Shown here one piece after another: positions 24,220-32,219 of a stretch of 34,220 nt of DNA (within the stretch, counting starts at the first letter, position 1; every line of letters starts with the position of its first letter). The stretch comes from Acidobacteriota bacterium (GTDB lineage: Bacteria; Acidobacteriota; Terriglobia; Acidiferrales; UBA7541), in NCBI GenBank assembly GCA_021788095.1, contig JAJYLB010000039.1:1-34220 (forward strand). The letters run 5' to 3'. A program made the position numbers and the translations under genes. The notes under the pieces are model-generated. The model did not search any database. It was not told the DNA's origin and worked only from the letters and a program-made list of their open reading frames with translations.

Positions 24220-25407
24220 ATGGAACCGAAGGACGTAGTGATCGTTGCCGGGGCGCGCACCGCGATGGCGCGCTACGTGGGCTTGTTCAAAGACACCTCG
24301 GCGATCGAATTGGGCGCTCACGCCGCGCGGGCGGCCATCTCCCGCGCGGGCGCCGACCCCGCCGAATTCGAACATGCCATCTTCGGCAATGCCGAACAGA
24401 CCAGCGCCGACGCCCTCTATGGCGCTCGCCACGTCGCTCTCAAGGCCGGCCTGCCCAAGGAAGTTCCCGCCGTCACCGTGAACCGCATCTGCGGCTCCGG
24501 TATCGAGGCGATCGTCCAGGCCGCCCATCGCATTCTGCTCGGAGAGGCCAGACTCGTGCTGGCCGGCGGCATGGAAAACATGACGCAAGCCCCGCACGTG
24601 ATTCGCGGCGCCCGCGCCGGATTCCGGCTGGGAGAAGGCGCGCTCGAGGATTCGTTGATGTCGGCTTTGCTCGACACCTTTTGCGGCTTTACGATGGCGG
24701 GCACCGCCGAAAACATCGCCGCCGAATACGGCATCACGCGCCGCGCCTCGGATGAATACGCCCTGCGCAGCCAGCAAACCGCCGACGCCGCCGCCAAAGC
24801 CGGCTACCTCAAGGAAGAGATCGTTCCGGTCGAGGTCAAACAGGGCCGGAAAATAGTGCCCGTAACCGAAGACGATCACCGCCGGCCCGAAACCACCCTC
24901 GAGTCTCTCTCCCAGCTTCCGCCGGCGTTCAAGAAAGACGGCCTAGTGACCGCCGGCAATGCCAGCGGAATCGTCGACGGGGGCGCGGCCGTCGTCGTGG
25001 CTCACGCGCAATATGCAAAAGAGAAAGGCTGGAAGCCGCTCGGGCGCATCGTTTCCTGGGCAGCGACCGGCGTCGAACCCAAGCTGATGGGCCTCGGCCC
25101 GGCGCCCGCAACCGAAAAAGCGTTGGCGAAGGCGAGCCTCCGGCTCGAGCAGATGGACCGAATCGAAGTCAACGAAGCCTTCGCCGCCCAGTATTTGGGC
25201 GTGGAAAAGCTGTTGCAGCTCGATCGCAGCAAGACCAACGTCAACGGCGGCGCGATCGCCCTGGGCCACCCGCTGGGCGCCACGGGCACGCGGCTGGTCT
25301 TGACGCTGCTGCTGGAACTGCGCCGGAAAGGCCTGCGGTACGGCTTGGCCACCGCCTGCATCGGCGGAGGCCAGGGCATCGCCATCATCATCGAGTCGCT
25401 CGCGTAG
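24220..25407 (+). CDS. Acetyl-CoA C-acetyltransferase (thiolase)
   Basis: A 395-residue biosynthetic-type thiolase, joining two acetyl-CoA into acetoacetyl-CoA or running in reverse. The start MEPKDVVIVAGARTAMARYVG fits the family. The acyl-carrying Cys91 is in VNRICGSGIEAI, His350 in NVNGGAIALGHPLGATG, and the base Cys380 in ATACIGGGQG. NEAFAAQYLGVEK near 318 is also diagnostic. It leads a plus-strand run with 3-hydroxyacyl-CoA dehydrogenase and enoyl-CoA hydratase genes, so the three act consecutively between acetyl-CoA and crotonyl-CoA. A fitting promoter lies directly upstream. Confidence 0.92.
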   Translation: MEPKDVVIVAGARTAMARYVGLFKDTSAIELGAHAARAAISRAGADPAEFEHAIFGNAEQTSADALYGARHVALKAGLPKEVPAVTVNRICGSGIEAIVQAAHRILLGEARLVLAGGMENMTQAPHVIRGARAGFRLGEGALEDSLMSALLDTFCGFTMAGTAENIAAEYGITRRASDEYALRSQQTADAAAKAGYLKEEIVPVEVKQGRKIVPVTEDDHRRPETTLESLSQLPPAFKKDGLVTAGNASGIVDGGAAVVVAHAQYAKEKGWKPLGRIVSWAATGVEPKLMGLGPAPATEKALAKASLRLEQMDRIEVNEAFAAQYLGVEKLLQLDRSKTNVNGGAIALGHPLGATGTRLVLTLLLELRRKGLRYGLATACIGGGQGIAIIIESLA

Positions 25408-25447
25408 CCGGCGCTTCCGGCTCTCTCGCTTCCCCAAAGGAGGAGGA

Positions 25448-26335
25448 ATGGCCATCCAGAAAGTGGGTGTGGCCGGCTGCGGCCTGATGGGTTCGGGCAT
25501 CGCCCAAACGGCGGCGCAAGCCGGTTTTACGGTCGTCGTGCGCGAAGTGAGCGACGACCTGCTGAAGAAAGGACTCGCTACCATCGAGAAGAACCTGAAC
25601 CGGCTAGTGGAGAAAGGCTCGCTCGGCGCCCCGGACCGCGACCGGGTGATGGGCCGTGTGAAAGGAACGACCGAGATCGAGGAGCTCGCCGATTGCGATA
25701 TCGTGATCGAGGCGATTGTCGAGCAGCTCCAGCCCAAGATCGAGTTCTTCGCTCAGCTCGACCGGCTCTGCCCCAAGACCGCGATCTTCGCCAGCAACAC
25801 CTCTTCGCTCTCGATCACCGAGCTGAGCGCGGCCACCCGCCGCCCCGACCGCTTTCTCGGCCTCCACTTTTTCAATCCCGTGCCCGTGATGAAGCTGGTC
25901 GAGGTCGTGCGGACGATCGCCACCGACTCGGCGGCGTACGAAGAAACCGTGGCGTTTGCCGGGAAACTGGGCAAGACGCCCGTGCGCACCGGCGATCGCA
26001 CGGGCTTCATCGTCAACCGGCTACTGGTGCCCTATCTGCTCGACGCCATCCGCGTGCTCCAGGATGGCCTCGCCTCCACCGTCGATATCGACAACTCGAT
26101 GAAGCTCGGCTGCGGCTACCCTATGGGTCCGCTCACCCTGCTCGATTTCGTCGGCCTCGACACCACCTACTACATCGCCAACGTCATGTTCGACGAATTC
26201 CGCGAGCCGCGTTTCGCTCCGCCGGCCCTGCTCAAGCGCATGGTGCTCGCCGGTTGGCACGGGCGGAAGAGCGGTCGCGGCTTCTACGATTACGCCGATC
26301 CCAAGAACCCCAAGCCCGTGCCGCTCACTTTCTGA
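25448..26335 (+). CDS. 3-hydroxyacyl-CoA (3-hydroxybutyryl-CoA) dehydrogenase
   Basis: A 295-residue NAD(P)-dependent dehydrogenase interconverting acetoacetyl-CoA and 3-hydroxybutyryl-CoA. The dinucleotide loop GVAGCGLMGSGIAQ is at 7-20. The catalytic His140 lies in FLGLHFFNPVPVMKLVEVV with Glu152, and NTSSLSITELS at 117 contacts substrate. The C-terminal domain has GFIVNRLLVPYLLDA and LGCGYPMGPLTLLDFVGLDT, then KSGRGFYDY. It is the single-domain Hbd/PaaH type, not the multifunctional FadB. GGAGGAGG lies just before the ATG, 40 bases after the thiolase gene. Confidence 0.92.
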   Translation: MAIQKVGVAGCGLMGSGIAQTAAQAGFTVVVREVSDDLLKKGLATIEKNLNRLVEKGSLGAPDRDRVMGRVKGTTEIEELADCDIVIEAIVEQLQPKIEFFAQLDRLCPKTAIFASNTSSLSITELSAATRRPDRFLGLHFFNPVPVMKLVEVVRTIATDSAAYEETVAFAGKLGKTPVRTGDRTGFIVNRLLVPYLLDAIRVLQDGLASTVDIDNSMKLGCGYPMGPLTLLDFVGLDTTYYIANVMFDEFREPRFAPPALLKRMVLAGWHGRKSGRGFYDYADPKNPKPVPLTF

Positions 26336-26360
26336 GCGCCGCCCGCGGAGGGAGCCTGCC

Positions 26361-27143
26361 ATGCCTTACGAGAACCTGCGTGTGGAACGCCAGGACGCCA
26401 TCGCCCGCATCACCTTCGATCGCCCGAAAGTGCTCAACGCGCTCAACCGGAAAACCATGGAGGAGCTCGACGCCTGCCTCGACGAGGCAGCTCGCGACGA
26501 CTCCGTTCGCGCGCTCATTCTCACTGGCGCGGGCGAAAAGGCCTTCGTCGCCGGGGCCGACATCGGCGAACTCGCCCAGCGGACGCCCGTGGATGGCAAG
26601 GAGTTCTCGCTCTACGGCCAGAGCGTGCTCCGCAAGCTCGAAACGATCGGCAAGCCCTCCATCGCCGCCATCAATGGCTACGCGCTGGGGGGCGGCTGCG
26701 AGCTGGCGCTCGCCTGCACGCTTCGCATCGCCTCTCGCACCGCGAAGCTCGGTCAGCCCGAGGTGAAGCTGGGCATTTTGCCGGGTTACGGCGGCACGCA
26801 GCGCCTGGCGCGGCTCTGCGGGCGCGGCGTGGCCGCTCGTCTCGTGCTTACGGGCGAGATCATCTCCGCCGAAGAGGCGCTCGGAATCGGCTTGGTGAAT
26901 CAGGTGGTCGAACCCGCGGAACTGCTCCCGGCCGCCGAGGCCCTGGCAGGCAAGATCCTCGCCAACGCGCCGCTCGCGGTGCGCTATTCGCTCGAGGCGA
27001 TCGATCGCGGCCTGGAAATGCCCCAGGAACAGGGCCTCTTCCTCGAAGCCACGCTGTTTGGGCTCCTGTGCGCCACCGAGGATATGCGCGAGGGAACGCG
27101 CGCCTTCCTCGAAAAACGCGCGCCGCAATTCAAAAACCGGTAG
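26361..27143 (+). CDS. Enoyl-CoA hydratase (crotonase family)
   Basis: A 260-residue crotonase-fold enzyme hydrating trans-2-enoyl-CoA, here probably crotonyl-CoA. The oxyanion-hole segments are FVAGADIGEL near 62 and NGYALGGGCELALACTLRIAS at 105-125. The two catalytic glutamates are Glu114 (GGCELA) and Glu134 (GQPEVKLGILPGYGGTQRLAR). Length and the C-terminal helix are standard. GGAGGGAG lies about 12 bases upstream of the ATG, 25 bases after the dehydrogenase. The three-gene order supports a butyrate-type or short-chain beta-oxidation module; the direction of flux cannot be told. Confidence 0.92.
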   Translation: MPYENLRVERQDAIARITFDRPKVLNALNRKTMEELDACLDEAARDDSVRALILTGAGEKAFVAGADIGELAQRTPVDGKEFSLYGQSVLRKLETIGKPSIAAINGYALGGGCELALACTLRIASRTAKLGQPEVKLGILPGYGGTQRLARLCGRGVAARLVLTGEIISAEEALGIGLVNQVVEPAELLPAAEALAGKILANAPLAVRYSLEAIDRGLEMPQEQGLFLEATLFGLLCATEDMREGTRAFLEKRAPQFKNR

Positions 27144-27154
27144 AATCCGTTCCG

Positions 27155-27730
27155 ATGGCCGATCGTCTCGAACAAGAGTTGCGCCAGGGCGCTTGGAGCG
27201 CAGGGGACCTGCGCTTTGGCATCGTCGTCAGCCGCTTCAACAGCTTCATCACCGAGCGGCTGCTCGCCGGCGCACTTGATTCCCTCGCGCGCTCGGGCGC
27301 CCCTTCCGATCGGATCGACGTCGTCCGCGTGCCTGGTTCGTTCGAAATCCCACTTGCCGCGAAGAAGATGGCTGCCGTGGGCGGTTATGATGCCATCGTG
27401 TGCATCGGCTGCATCCTGCGCGGGGATACGCAGCACTTCGAACACATCGCCACCGAAGCGGCGCGCGGCGTCCAGTTGGCTCAGCTCGATACCGGCGTGC
27501 CCATGATCTTCTGCGTCCTGACCTGCGACACGCTCGAACAAGCCATCGATCGCGCCGGAGTCAAGAGCGGGAACAAGGGCGCCGAAGCAGGCTTGGCCGC
27601 CGTCGAAATGGCTAACCTCGCCCGCCAACTTGCCTCCCCTTCCCTGCCGCGCCGTCCTGAAGCTTCGGGATCGCCGCGGCGAGCGGAGGCGGGCTCGCGC
27701 CCGACCTCCCGCGGCCGGCGCCGCCGCTGA
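27155..27730 (+). CDS. ribH: 6,7-dimethyl-8-ribityllumazine synthase (beta subunit), with extra basic tail
   Basis: The penultimate riboflavin enzyme, condensing 5-amino-6-ribitylaminouracil with dihydroxybutanone phosphate; family members form icosahedral or pentameric shells. The start at 27155 (MADRLEQELRQGAWSAGDLRFGIVVSRFN) is 11 bases after the hydratase stop. Substrate-binding motifs are VRVPGSFEIPLAAK at 57-70 and GCILRGDTQHFEHIATEAARG at 85-105, with catalytic His94, then GNKGAEAGLAAVEMANL at 139-155. The normal protein ends near residue 160; a further 31 residues rich in Arg, Ser and Pro follow, encoded by a REP-like hairpin (27645-27680). nusB begins one base after the stop, the common ribH-nusB arrangement. 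Confidence 0.92.
   Translation: MADRLEQELRQGAWSAGDLRFGIVVSRFNSFITERLLAGALDSLARSGAPSDRIDVVRVPGSFEIPLAAKKMAAVGGYDAIVCIGCILRGDTQHFEHIATEAARGVQLAQLDTGVPMIFCVLTCDTLEQAIDRAGVKSGNKGAEAGLAAVEMANLARQLASPSLPRRPEASGSPRRAEAGSRPTSRGRRRR
27645..27680. repeat. REP-like hairpin in the 3' end of ribH
   Basis: The near-palindrome TCCTGAAGCTTCGGGA (27655-27670) is flanked by GCCGCG and CGCGGC, giving an imperfect long stem. The core matches 14 of 16 bases of TCCCGAAGGTTCGGGA in the trpE-trpG gap (11046-11061). It lies in frame and encodes part of the non-conserved RibH tail. Confidence 0.65.
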
Positions 27731-27731
27731 T

Positions 27732-28163
27732 ATGGCCTTGCTGCGCAAGGCGCGCGAGTGCGCGCTCCAGATGCTCTACCAGTGGGATATCGGTCGCGCC
27801 GATCCCGCTCGCATTGAAGCCACCTTTTGGAAAGCTACTCGCGGATCCGGAGAAACACGCCGGCATGCCAACCGCCTATTCGAAGGCGCCGTGGCCGATT
27901 CCGCGCTCTCCGACGAGCTGATTGCGCGCCACTCGGAGAGCTGGCGGATCGAGCGCCTGGCCGCCATCGATCGCAGCATCCTGCGGCTCGCCGTGCACGA
28001 ACTGCGCCGGGGCGAAGCCGCGGAGAGAATCGCGATCAACGAGGCGCTCGAGCTGACCAAGAAATTCTCCGAGCCCGCCGCCACCGCCTTTGTCAACGGC
28101 GTGCTCGACGCCATCCGCAAGTCCCTCGCGGAACCGAAAAGCGAGTCCCCAGTCGAGAGTTAG
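27732..28163 (+). CDS. nusB: Transcription antitermination factor NusB
   Basis: A 143-residue all-helical RNA-binding protein that, with NusE/S10, binds boxA and supports antitermination in rRNA operons. It starts MALLRKARECALQMLYQWDI, and the typical RLAAIDRSILRLAVHELRRG at 75-94, IAINEALELTKKFSEPAATAFVNGVLDAIRK at 100-130 closes the bundle. The ATG at 27732 is one base past the ribH stop, so the two are likely translationally coupled. The last residues (SESPVES) come from a short intergenic repeat ('agtccccagtcgagagt') that reaches into the gene. Confidence 0.93.
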   Translation: MALLRKARECALQMLYQWDIGRADPARIEATFWKATRGSGETRRHANRLFEGAVADSALSDELIARHSESWRIERLAAIDRSILRLAVHELRRGEAAERIAINEALELTKKFSEPAATAFVNGVLDAIRKSLAEPKSESPVES

Positions 28164-28294
28164 GAGTTGAGAGCCCGCCGCCAGTCCCCAGCGCGGCGAG
28201 CTGCGGCTCCCGAGGGCATCCTCCATAGGCGGCTTGCCACGCTTCGCCGCCCCGCGGTTTGCCTTCCCAGGCGCGGTGCGGAGAGAATAGCGAG

Positions 28295-28501
28295 GTGCTC
28301 GAAGCCGGCCAAGCCGTACGTGTGAACCTGGCGGGAATGCAGGTGGGAGACGTGACGTTCCACGCCGCCGTTACCGACGCCGTCGGCACGATTCTCCGCC
28401 AGACGAAGAAGGAACCACCCACGTACCTGGTGCGCCTCTTGTTCTCTTTCCGCGGAGTGAGCGAGGTCGAGGTCCCCGCCGATCGCATCAAGTCCGGCTG
28501 A
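28295..28501 (+). CDS. Small protein of unknown function
   Basis: A 68-residue frame from a GTG at 28295 with GGAGAG nine bases upstream (an ATG at 28259 is also possible, giving 80 residues). The pattern VRVNLAGMQVGDVTFHAAVTDAVGTILRQ..PPTYLVRLLFSFRGVSEVEVPADRI suggests a small all-beta domain, with alternating hydrophobic strands and a turn-rich middle. I do not recognise the family. It sits between nusB and the class IV aminotransferase, 22 bases before the latter, and codon use resembles its neighbours, so it is probably a real gene. Confidence 0.55.
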   Translation: MLEAGQAVRVNLAGMQVGDVTFHAAVTDAVGTILRQTKKEPPTYLVRLLFSFRGVSEVEVPADRIKSG

Positions 28502-28523
28502 GCGCCGATTCCGAGGTAACGCG

Positions 28524-29408
28524 ATGATTCACAGACATGTTTCGCACAACGGCCGGCTCCTTCCGATCGAGCAGGCGCGCCTTTCCCCCAGCCAGGAGGC
28601 GCTAATCAACGGCTGGGGACTGTTCACTACGCTGCGCGTGGTGGATGGTCAGCCCTTCGCGTTCGAGCGGCATTGGCGCCGCCTCGAACGCGATTCCGAG
28701 CGCACGCACGTTCCCCTGCCGACCGGATCGAGGGCTCTGCTCGACGACGTACTCGCGGTGATACGAGCCAACCAGGTGAAGGAAGGCGCCGTACGCGTCT
28801 ACATTTTCTGGAATCGCACCGGCCACTGGCACGGTGAGGAGGCGCTGCCGGAATCCGATCTCCTCATCACTTCCGCGCCGATGCCCGCCCACCACGAGCC
28901 ACTGCGCCTGGACCTGCGCGAGCACGGTCGCCACGCCGCCTCTCCGCTCGCCGGCGTGAAAACCACTTCCTGGCTTCTGAACGTCTGGCTTGCCGCCGAG
29001 GCGAAGAAGGGCGGATTCGACGAGGTGATTTTGTTGAACGAGCGCGGCGAAGTCGCCGAGTGCACTTCGGCCAACGTCTTTGCCGTCCGCGGCGGCCAGG
29101 CGCTCACGCCTCCGCTCAGCTCAGGCTGCCTGGCCGGCATCACACGCGAGGTCCTGCTCGAAATCGGTCCGCGAGCCGGAGTGCCCGTGCGCGAGGCCGT
29201 TTTGCGGCCCGAGGATCTGTATTCCGCCGACGAAGTCTTCGTCTCTTCCACCATCCGCGCGGCGCTCGCCGTGGGCGAGATAGCCGGGCGCACACTCGCT
29301 CGGGGCCCCGGCCCGGTGAGCCGGAAACTATCGGAGGCCTTCGCCGCTTACATGGCCGAATACATTGCGCAAGCCAAGGCGGCCGCGGGACGCCAGGTGA
29401 GCGCATAA
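28524..29408 (+). CDS. Class IV PLP aminotransferase (aminodeoxychorismate lyase / branched-chain aminotransferase-like)
   Basis: A 294-residue fold-type IV PLP enzyme. The N-terminal part has LSPSQEALINGWGLFTTLRVVDGQPFAFERHWRRLERD. PLP is expected on Lys146 (GVKTTSWLLN), with Glu179 in GEVAECTSANVFAVRGG and the phosphate-binding SGCLAGITREVLLE at 200-213. Family members include PabC (4-amino-4-deoxychorismate lyase), IlvE and D-amino acid aminotransferases; these are hard to separate by eye. A PabC role would suit the pterin dehydratase gene just downstream and the amphibolic TrpG elsewhere in the window, but this is inference. GAGGTAACGCG precedes the ATG. Confidence 0.85.
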   Translation: MIHRHVSHNGRLLPIEQARLSPSQEALINGWGLFTTLRVVDGQPFAFERHWRRLERDSERTHVPLPTGSRALLDDVLAVIRANQVKEGAVRVYIFWNRTGHWHGEEALPESDLLITSAPMPAHHEPLRLDLREHGRHAASPLAGVKTTSWLLNVWLAAEAKKGGFDEVILLNERGEVAECTSANVFAVRGGQALTPPLSSGCLAGITREVLLEIGPRAGVPVREAVLRPEDLYSADEVFVSSTIRAALAVGEIAGRTLARGPGPVSRKLSEAFAAYMAEYIAQAKAAAGRQVSA

Positions 29409-29561
29409 CCGTTTTCCGGCCCGCGGGGATCTCGGCGCACGCTCTGGACGGGGGTTTGACTTTCCTGCATCGCCCGGCTCGGCCCATCATCCAACTACGG
29501 CAGAGAGGGTTCGCCACCGCCCTTTGAGTTTTGGGAGCGAGGCGGCGGGCGGGAGGGAACC

Positions 29562-29906
29562 ATGACGGAATTGGCGGCCAAAACTTGCGTGCCGTGCCGG
29601 GGCGGAGTGCCTCCGCTCAAAGGCGCGGAACTGGAAAATCTGGGCAAGCAGCTTCCCGATTGGAAGATCGTCAACGAACATCACCTCGCCCGCGCCTTCG
29701 CGTTTCCCGACTTCCGCGCGGCTCTGGCCTTCGTCGATCGCGTGGGCGCCCTGGCCGAGGAACAGGGCCATCACCCCGACATCTTCCTCGCTTGGGGTAA
29801 GGCCGAAATCACCATCTGGACCCATAAGATCGACGGATTGACGGAAAGCGATTTCATCCTCGCGGCGAAAATCGATCGCCTCTATCACCCCGCGAAGGCC
29901 TCCTAG
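29562..29906 (+). CDS. Pterin-4a-carbinolamine dehydratase
   Basis: A 114-residue enzyme that dehydrates 4a-hydroxytetrahydropterin, recycling the cofactor of aromatic amino acid hydroxylases. The signature is present: EEQGHHPDIFLAWGKAEITIWTHKIDGLTESDFILAAKID (about 65-105), including the HH-P-D pair and the later His and Asp of the active site. GAELENLGKQLPDWKIVNEHHLARAFAFPDF is the usual N-terminal part. GGGAGGGAACC sits directly before the ATG. No phenylalanine hydroxylase gene is in the window. The gene follows the aminotransferase after about 150 bases. Confidence 0.9.
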   Translation: MTELAAKTCVPCRGGVPPLKGAELENLGKQLPDWKIVNEHHLARAFAFPDFRAALAFVDRVGALAEEQGHHPDIFLAWGKAEITIWTHKIDGLTESDFILAAKIDRLYHPAKAS

Positions 29907-30411
29907 GGTTACGGAAATTCCACCACGGAGGTCGCGGAGTTCCGCGGGGACAACCGGGAAAATCAGAACCGCGGGCGAAGCCTGGATTCCCGTCCCCCGC
30001 CTTCGCGGAGGACAAGCTTCCGCGGGAATGACTCGGGATGGGCGGTGTGCGCTCTGCAGTAAGTTTACGTAAATCGTTGATTCCACGTTGAGGGCGGCGC
30101 GAACTCACCGCCCAACCGTCGACGCGCCGGCTGGCGGGCTGGCACTCCGTGGCCATTCTGGACGGAGATTTCACCACGGAGGTCGCGGAGTTCCGCGGAG
30201 ACTACCGGGAGAATGAGAACCGCGGGGGAAGCCTGGGTTCCCCCTTCAGCGGGAATGACCCGGGAGGGGCGGTGTGCGCTCGACAGCTTCGGCGGATTTC
30301 CGTGTTAAGGCTTTCCGGGCCCTGCCGCTTCAGAACGCCGTTTACAATCGCTCCGGCTACGGGCACAATGGCGCCCTCGGTCGAAACCCGCGACCTGCCT
30401 GGAGGAGCGTC
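29907..30411. repeat. Gene-free gap with a duplicated repeat unit
   Basis: This 505-base gap contains two related copies of one unit in the same orientation, 29918-30054 and 30168-30281. Both begin CACCACGGAGGTCGCGGAGT, continue through a shared 'gagaaccgcggg.gaagcctgg.ttccc' block and end in GGGCGGTGTGCGCTC. Copy B lacks about 25 bases of the middle of copy A. Between them is non-repetitive sequence (30055-30167) with no gene. A candidate promoter (TTTACA, 17 bases, CACAAT, 30341-30369) lies at the right, just before the amidohydrolase. Confidence 0.7.
30341..30369 (+). promoter_or_regulatory. Candidate promoter of the amidohydrolase gene
   Basis: TTTACA (30341-30346) and CACAAT (30364-30369) with a 17-base spacer, ahead of a leader of about 35 bases and the GGAGGAG ribosome binding site at 30401. 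The match to consensus is moderate. Confidence 0.4.
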
Positions 30412-31866
30412 ATGCGAAGACTACGGTTGCCCGCGCTGCTGGCTTTCACCGCTTCCGCCTTCATGAGCACGCCCGCTTTCGGTCAAGCGAAGCCGTCGTT
30501 TTCTCCGCTCGTCCAGAGTTTCATAACGGTGGATTCCCCCGTGGTCGCTCTCGAGCACGTCGCGGTGATAGACGGCACCGGCGCGCCCCCTCGCAGCGAT
30601 CAAACCATCATCCTCTCCGGCGGCAAAATCGAAACGATAGGTGACGCCGCCTCCACTCCCGCCCCTGCCGACGCAAAAGTGCTCGACCTTTCCGGCGACA
30701 CCGTGATTCCCGGCCTCGTCGGCATGCACGACCACTTCTTCTATCCCGACGGTGGCGGCGGCTATCCCATCCTCTATAGCGAACTCGGCTACAGCGCGCC
30801 GCGTCTTTATCTCGCCGGCGGCGTCACCACGCTTCGCACCACCGGCAGTATCGAGCCGTACACCGATATCGAGCTGAAGAAGCTGGTGGATGCCGGACGT
30901 CTGCCCGGTCCGCACATGGTGATCACGGGGCCGTATCTGGAAGGTGCCGGGGCTTACACCCCGCAGATGCATCAGCTCCAAGACGCTGCCGACGCTCGTC
31001 GCACCGTTGCCTACTGGGCCGCCGAAGGCGCCACGACCTTCAAGGCCTACATGCACATCACCCGCGCCGAACTCTCCGCGGCCATCGCCGAGGCCCATAG
31101 CCTCCATATGACCCTTACCGGCCATCTCTGCTCGATCGGATTCCGCGAAGCGGCTCAGCTCGGAATCGATAACCTCGAACACGGCTTGCTCGTCGACACC
31201 GAATTCGATCCCGGCAAGCAGCCAGACGTCTGCCCTCCCCAACCCGTAACCGCGAAAGCGTTGCTCGGGCTCGATGTGGGCGGGCCGCAAATCCGAAGAA
31301 CGATCGAGACGCTCGTCGCTCACCACGTCGCGGTCACGTCCACGCTTCCCGTCTTCGAAACGTTCGTGCCCAACCGCCCGCCTCTCGAACCCCGCGTCCT
31401 CGAGGCCATGGCTCCCCAAGCGCGAATCTCCTACCTGACCAACCGAGCCATGGTCGCCGAGCGGCCCAACGATCCTTACGCCAAGCTTTTTCCCATGGAG
31501 GAGCAGTTCGAGCACGAGTTCTACGAGGCGGGCGGTCTGCTCCTCGCCGGACCCGATCCCACGGGCTACGGCGGCGTGGTGCCGGGATTTGGGGATCAGC
31601 GCGAGGTCGAATTGCTCGTCGAAGCCGGTTTCACCCCCGTCGAAGCGATTCACGTCGCCACCGAGGACGGCGCGAAATTTCTGCGCCTGGACGACCGCAT
31701 CGGCACGCTCGCTCCGGGCAAGGACGCCGACCTCGTCGTCATCCACGGCGATCCTGCCAAGAACATCGCGGAGATCGAGAACGTCGTGACGGTCTTCAAG
31801 GACGGCGTCGGCTACGACTCGGTAAAGCTCATCGCCTCCGCCCGTGGCCGCGTCGGCCTCGACTGA
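30412..31866 (+). CDS. Secreted amidohydrolase family protein
   Basis: A 484-residue metal-dependent hydrolase of the amidohydrolase superfamily (imidazolonepropionase/prolidase-like group). GGAGGAG at 30401 sets the ATG at 30412; residues 1-26 are a signal peptide ending PAFGQA, so it acts outside the cytoplasm. The composite beta-sandwich (VVALEHVAVIDGTG, TIILSGGKIETIGD) precedes the barrel. Metal ligands visible are HDH at 106-108 (GMHDHFF), probable carbamylated Lys211 (TTFKAYM), His238 (LTGHLCS), His257 (NLEHG) and Asp382 (LAGPDPTG). The C-terminus is typical (IGTLAPGKDADLVVIHGDP). Substrate unknown. Secreted enzymes of this group are abundant in Acidobacteria. Confidence 0.85.
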   Translation: MRRLRLPALLAFTASAFMSTPAFGQAKPSFSPLVQSFITVDSPVVALEHVAVIDGTGAPPRSDQTIILSGGKIETIGDAASTPAPADAKVLDLSGDTVIPGLVGMHDHFFYPDGGGGYPILYSELGYSAPRLYLAGGVTTLRTTGSIEPYTDIELKKLVDAGRLPGPHMVITGPYLEGAGAYTPQMHQLQDAADARRTVAYWAAEGATTFKAYMHITRAELSAAIAEAHSLHMTLTGHLCSIGFREAAQLGIDNLEHGLLVDTEFDPGKQPDVCPPQPVTAKALLGLDVGGPQIRRTIETLVAHHVAVTSTLPVFETFVPNRPPLEPRVLEAMAPQARISYLTNRAMVAERPNDPYAKLFPMEEQFEHEFYEAGGLLLAGPDPTGYGGVVPGFGDQREVELLVEAGFTPVEAIHVATEDGAKFLRLDDRIGTLAPGKDADLVVIHGDPAKNIAEIENVVTVFKDGVGYDSVKLIASARGRVGLD

Positions 31867-32219
31867 GCCGAGCTCCCGAAGTGGGTAGCGCAACGCGGCA
31901 AGCCGCAATAAGGACTCATCATCCGACGGCGAAGCGCCACGGTGAATCGCGAACCACGCCATGCGCTACCGCGGATGGTACCGACGCCGCCGGCCATCTG
32001 CGTCAGTACCCCCGGCAGCCTGCCCTGAGCGAAGAAAAGCACGCATTCACAATCGTGTGGCACAGCCACTCTTGGCTGCGCGGGTTCCACGGAACGGCCT
32101 CAGCCCGCAGTGCTCCGCCAAGCCGCGGGCGAAGTCGTTGAAGCTTCCCCGTTCGCAAACGCACAGCCAGGAGTGGCTGTGCTACCGGAGCGGCGGGGAC
32201 GTGCACTGCAAGTCCCGGG
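31867..32219. repeat. Gene-free gap with a MITE-like inverted repeat (32057-32185)
   Basis: This 353-base convergent gap contains arms 32057-32082 (GTGGCACAGCCACTCTTGGC...) and 32160-32185, complementary at 23 of 26 positions and about 77 bases apart. Each arm itself contains a small hairpin (CAGCCA/TGGCTG). The 'gcacagccactcctggctgtgc' unit is a familiar acidobacterial repeat. The stretch 31867-32056 has no recognised gene or RNA; it could include terminators for the two facing genes. Confidence 0.7.

Noticed and set aside
27068..27154. Upstream extension of ribH
   Set aside because: It overlaps the end of the enoyl-CoA hydratase and is not RibH-like; 27155 begins the recognisable protein.
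30421..31962. Minus-strand frame of 513 codons opposite the amidohydrolase
   Set aside because: Overlaps a signal-peptide-bearing enzyme with all metal ligands; no motif on the antisense side.
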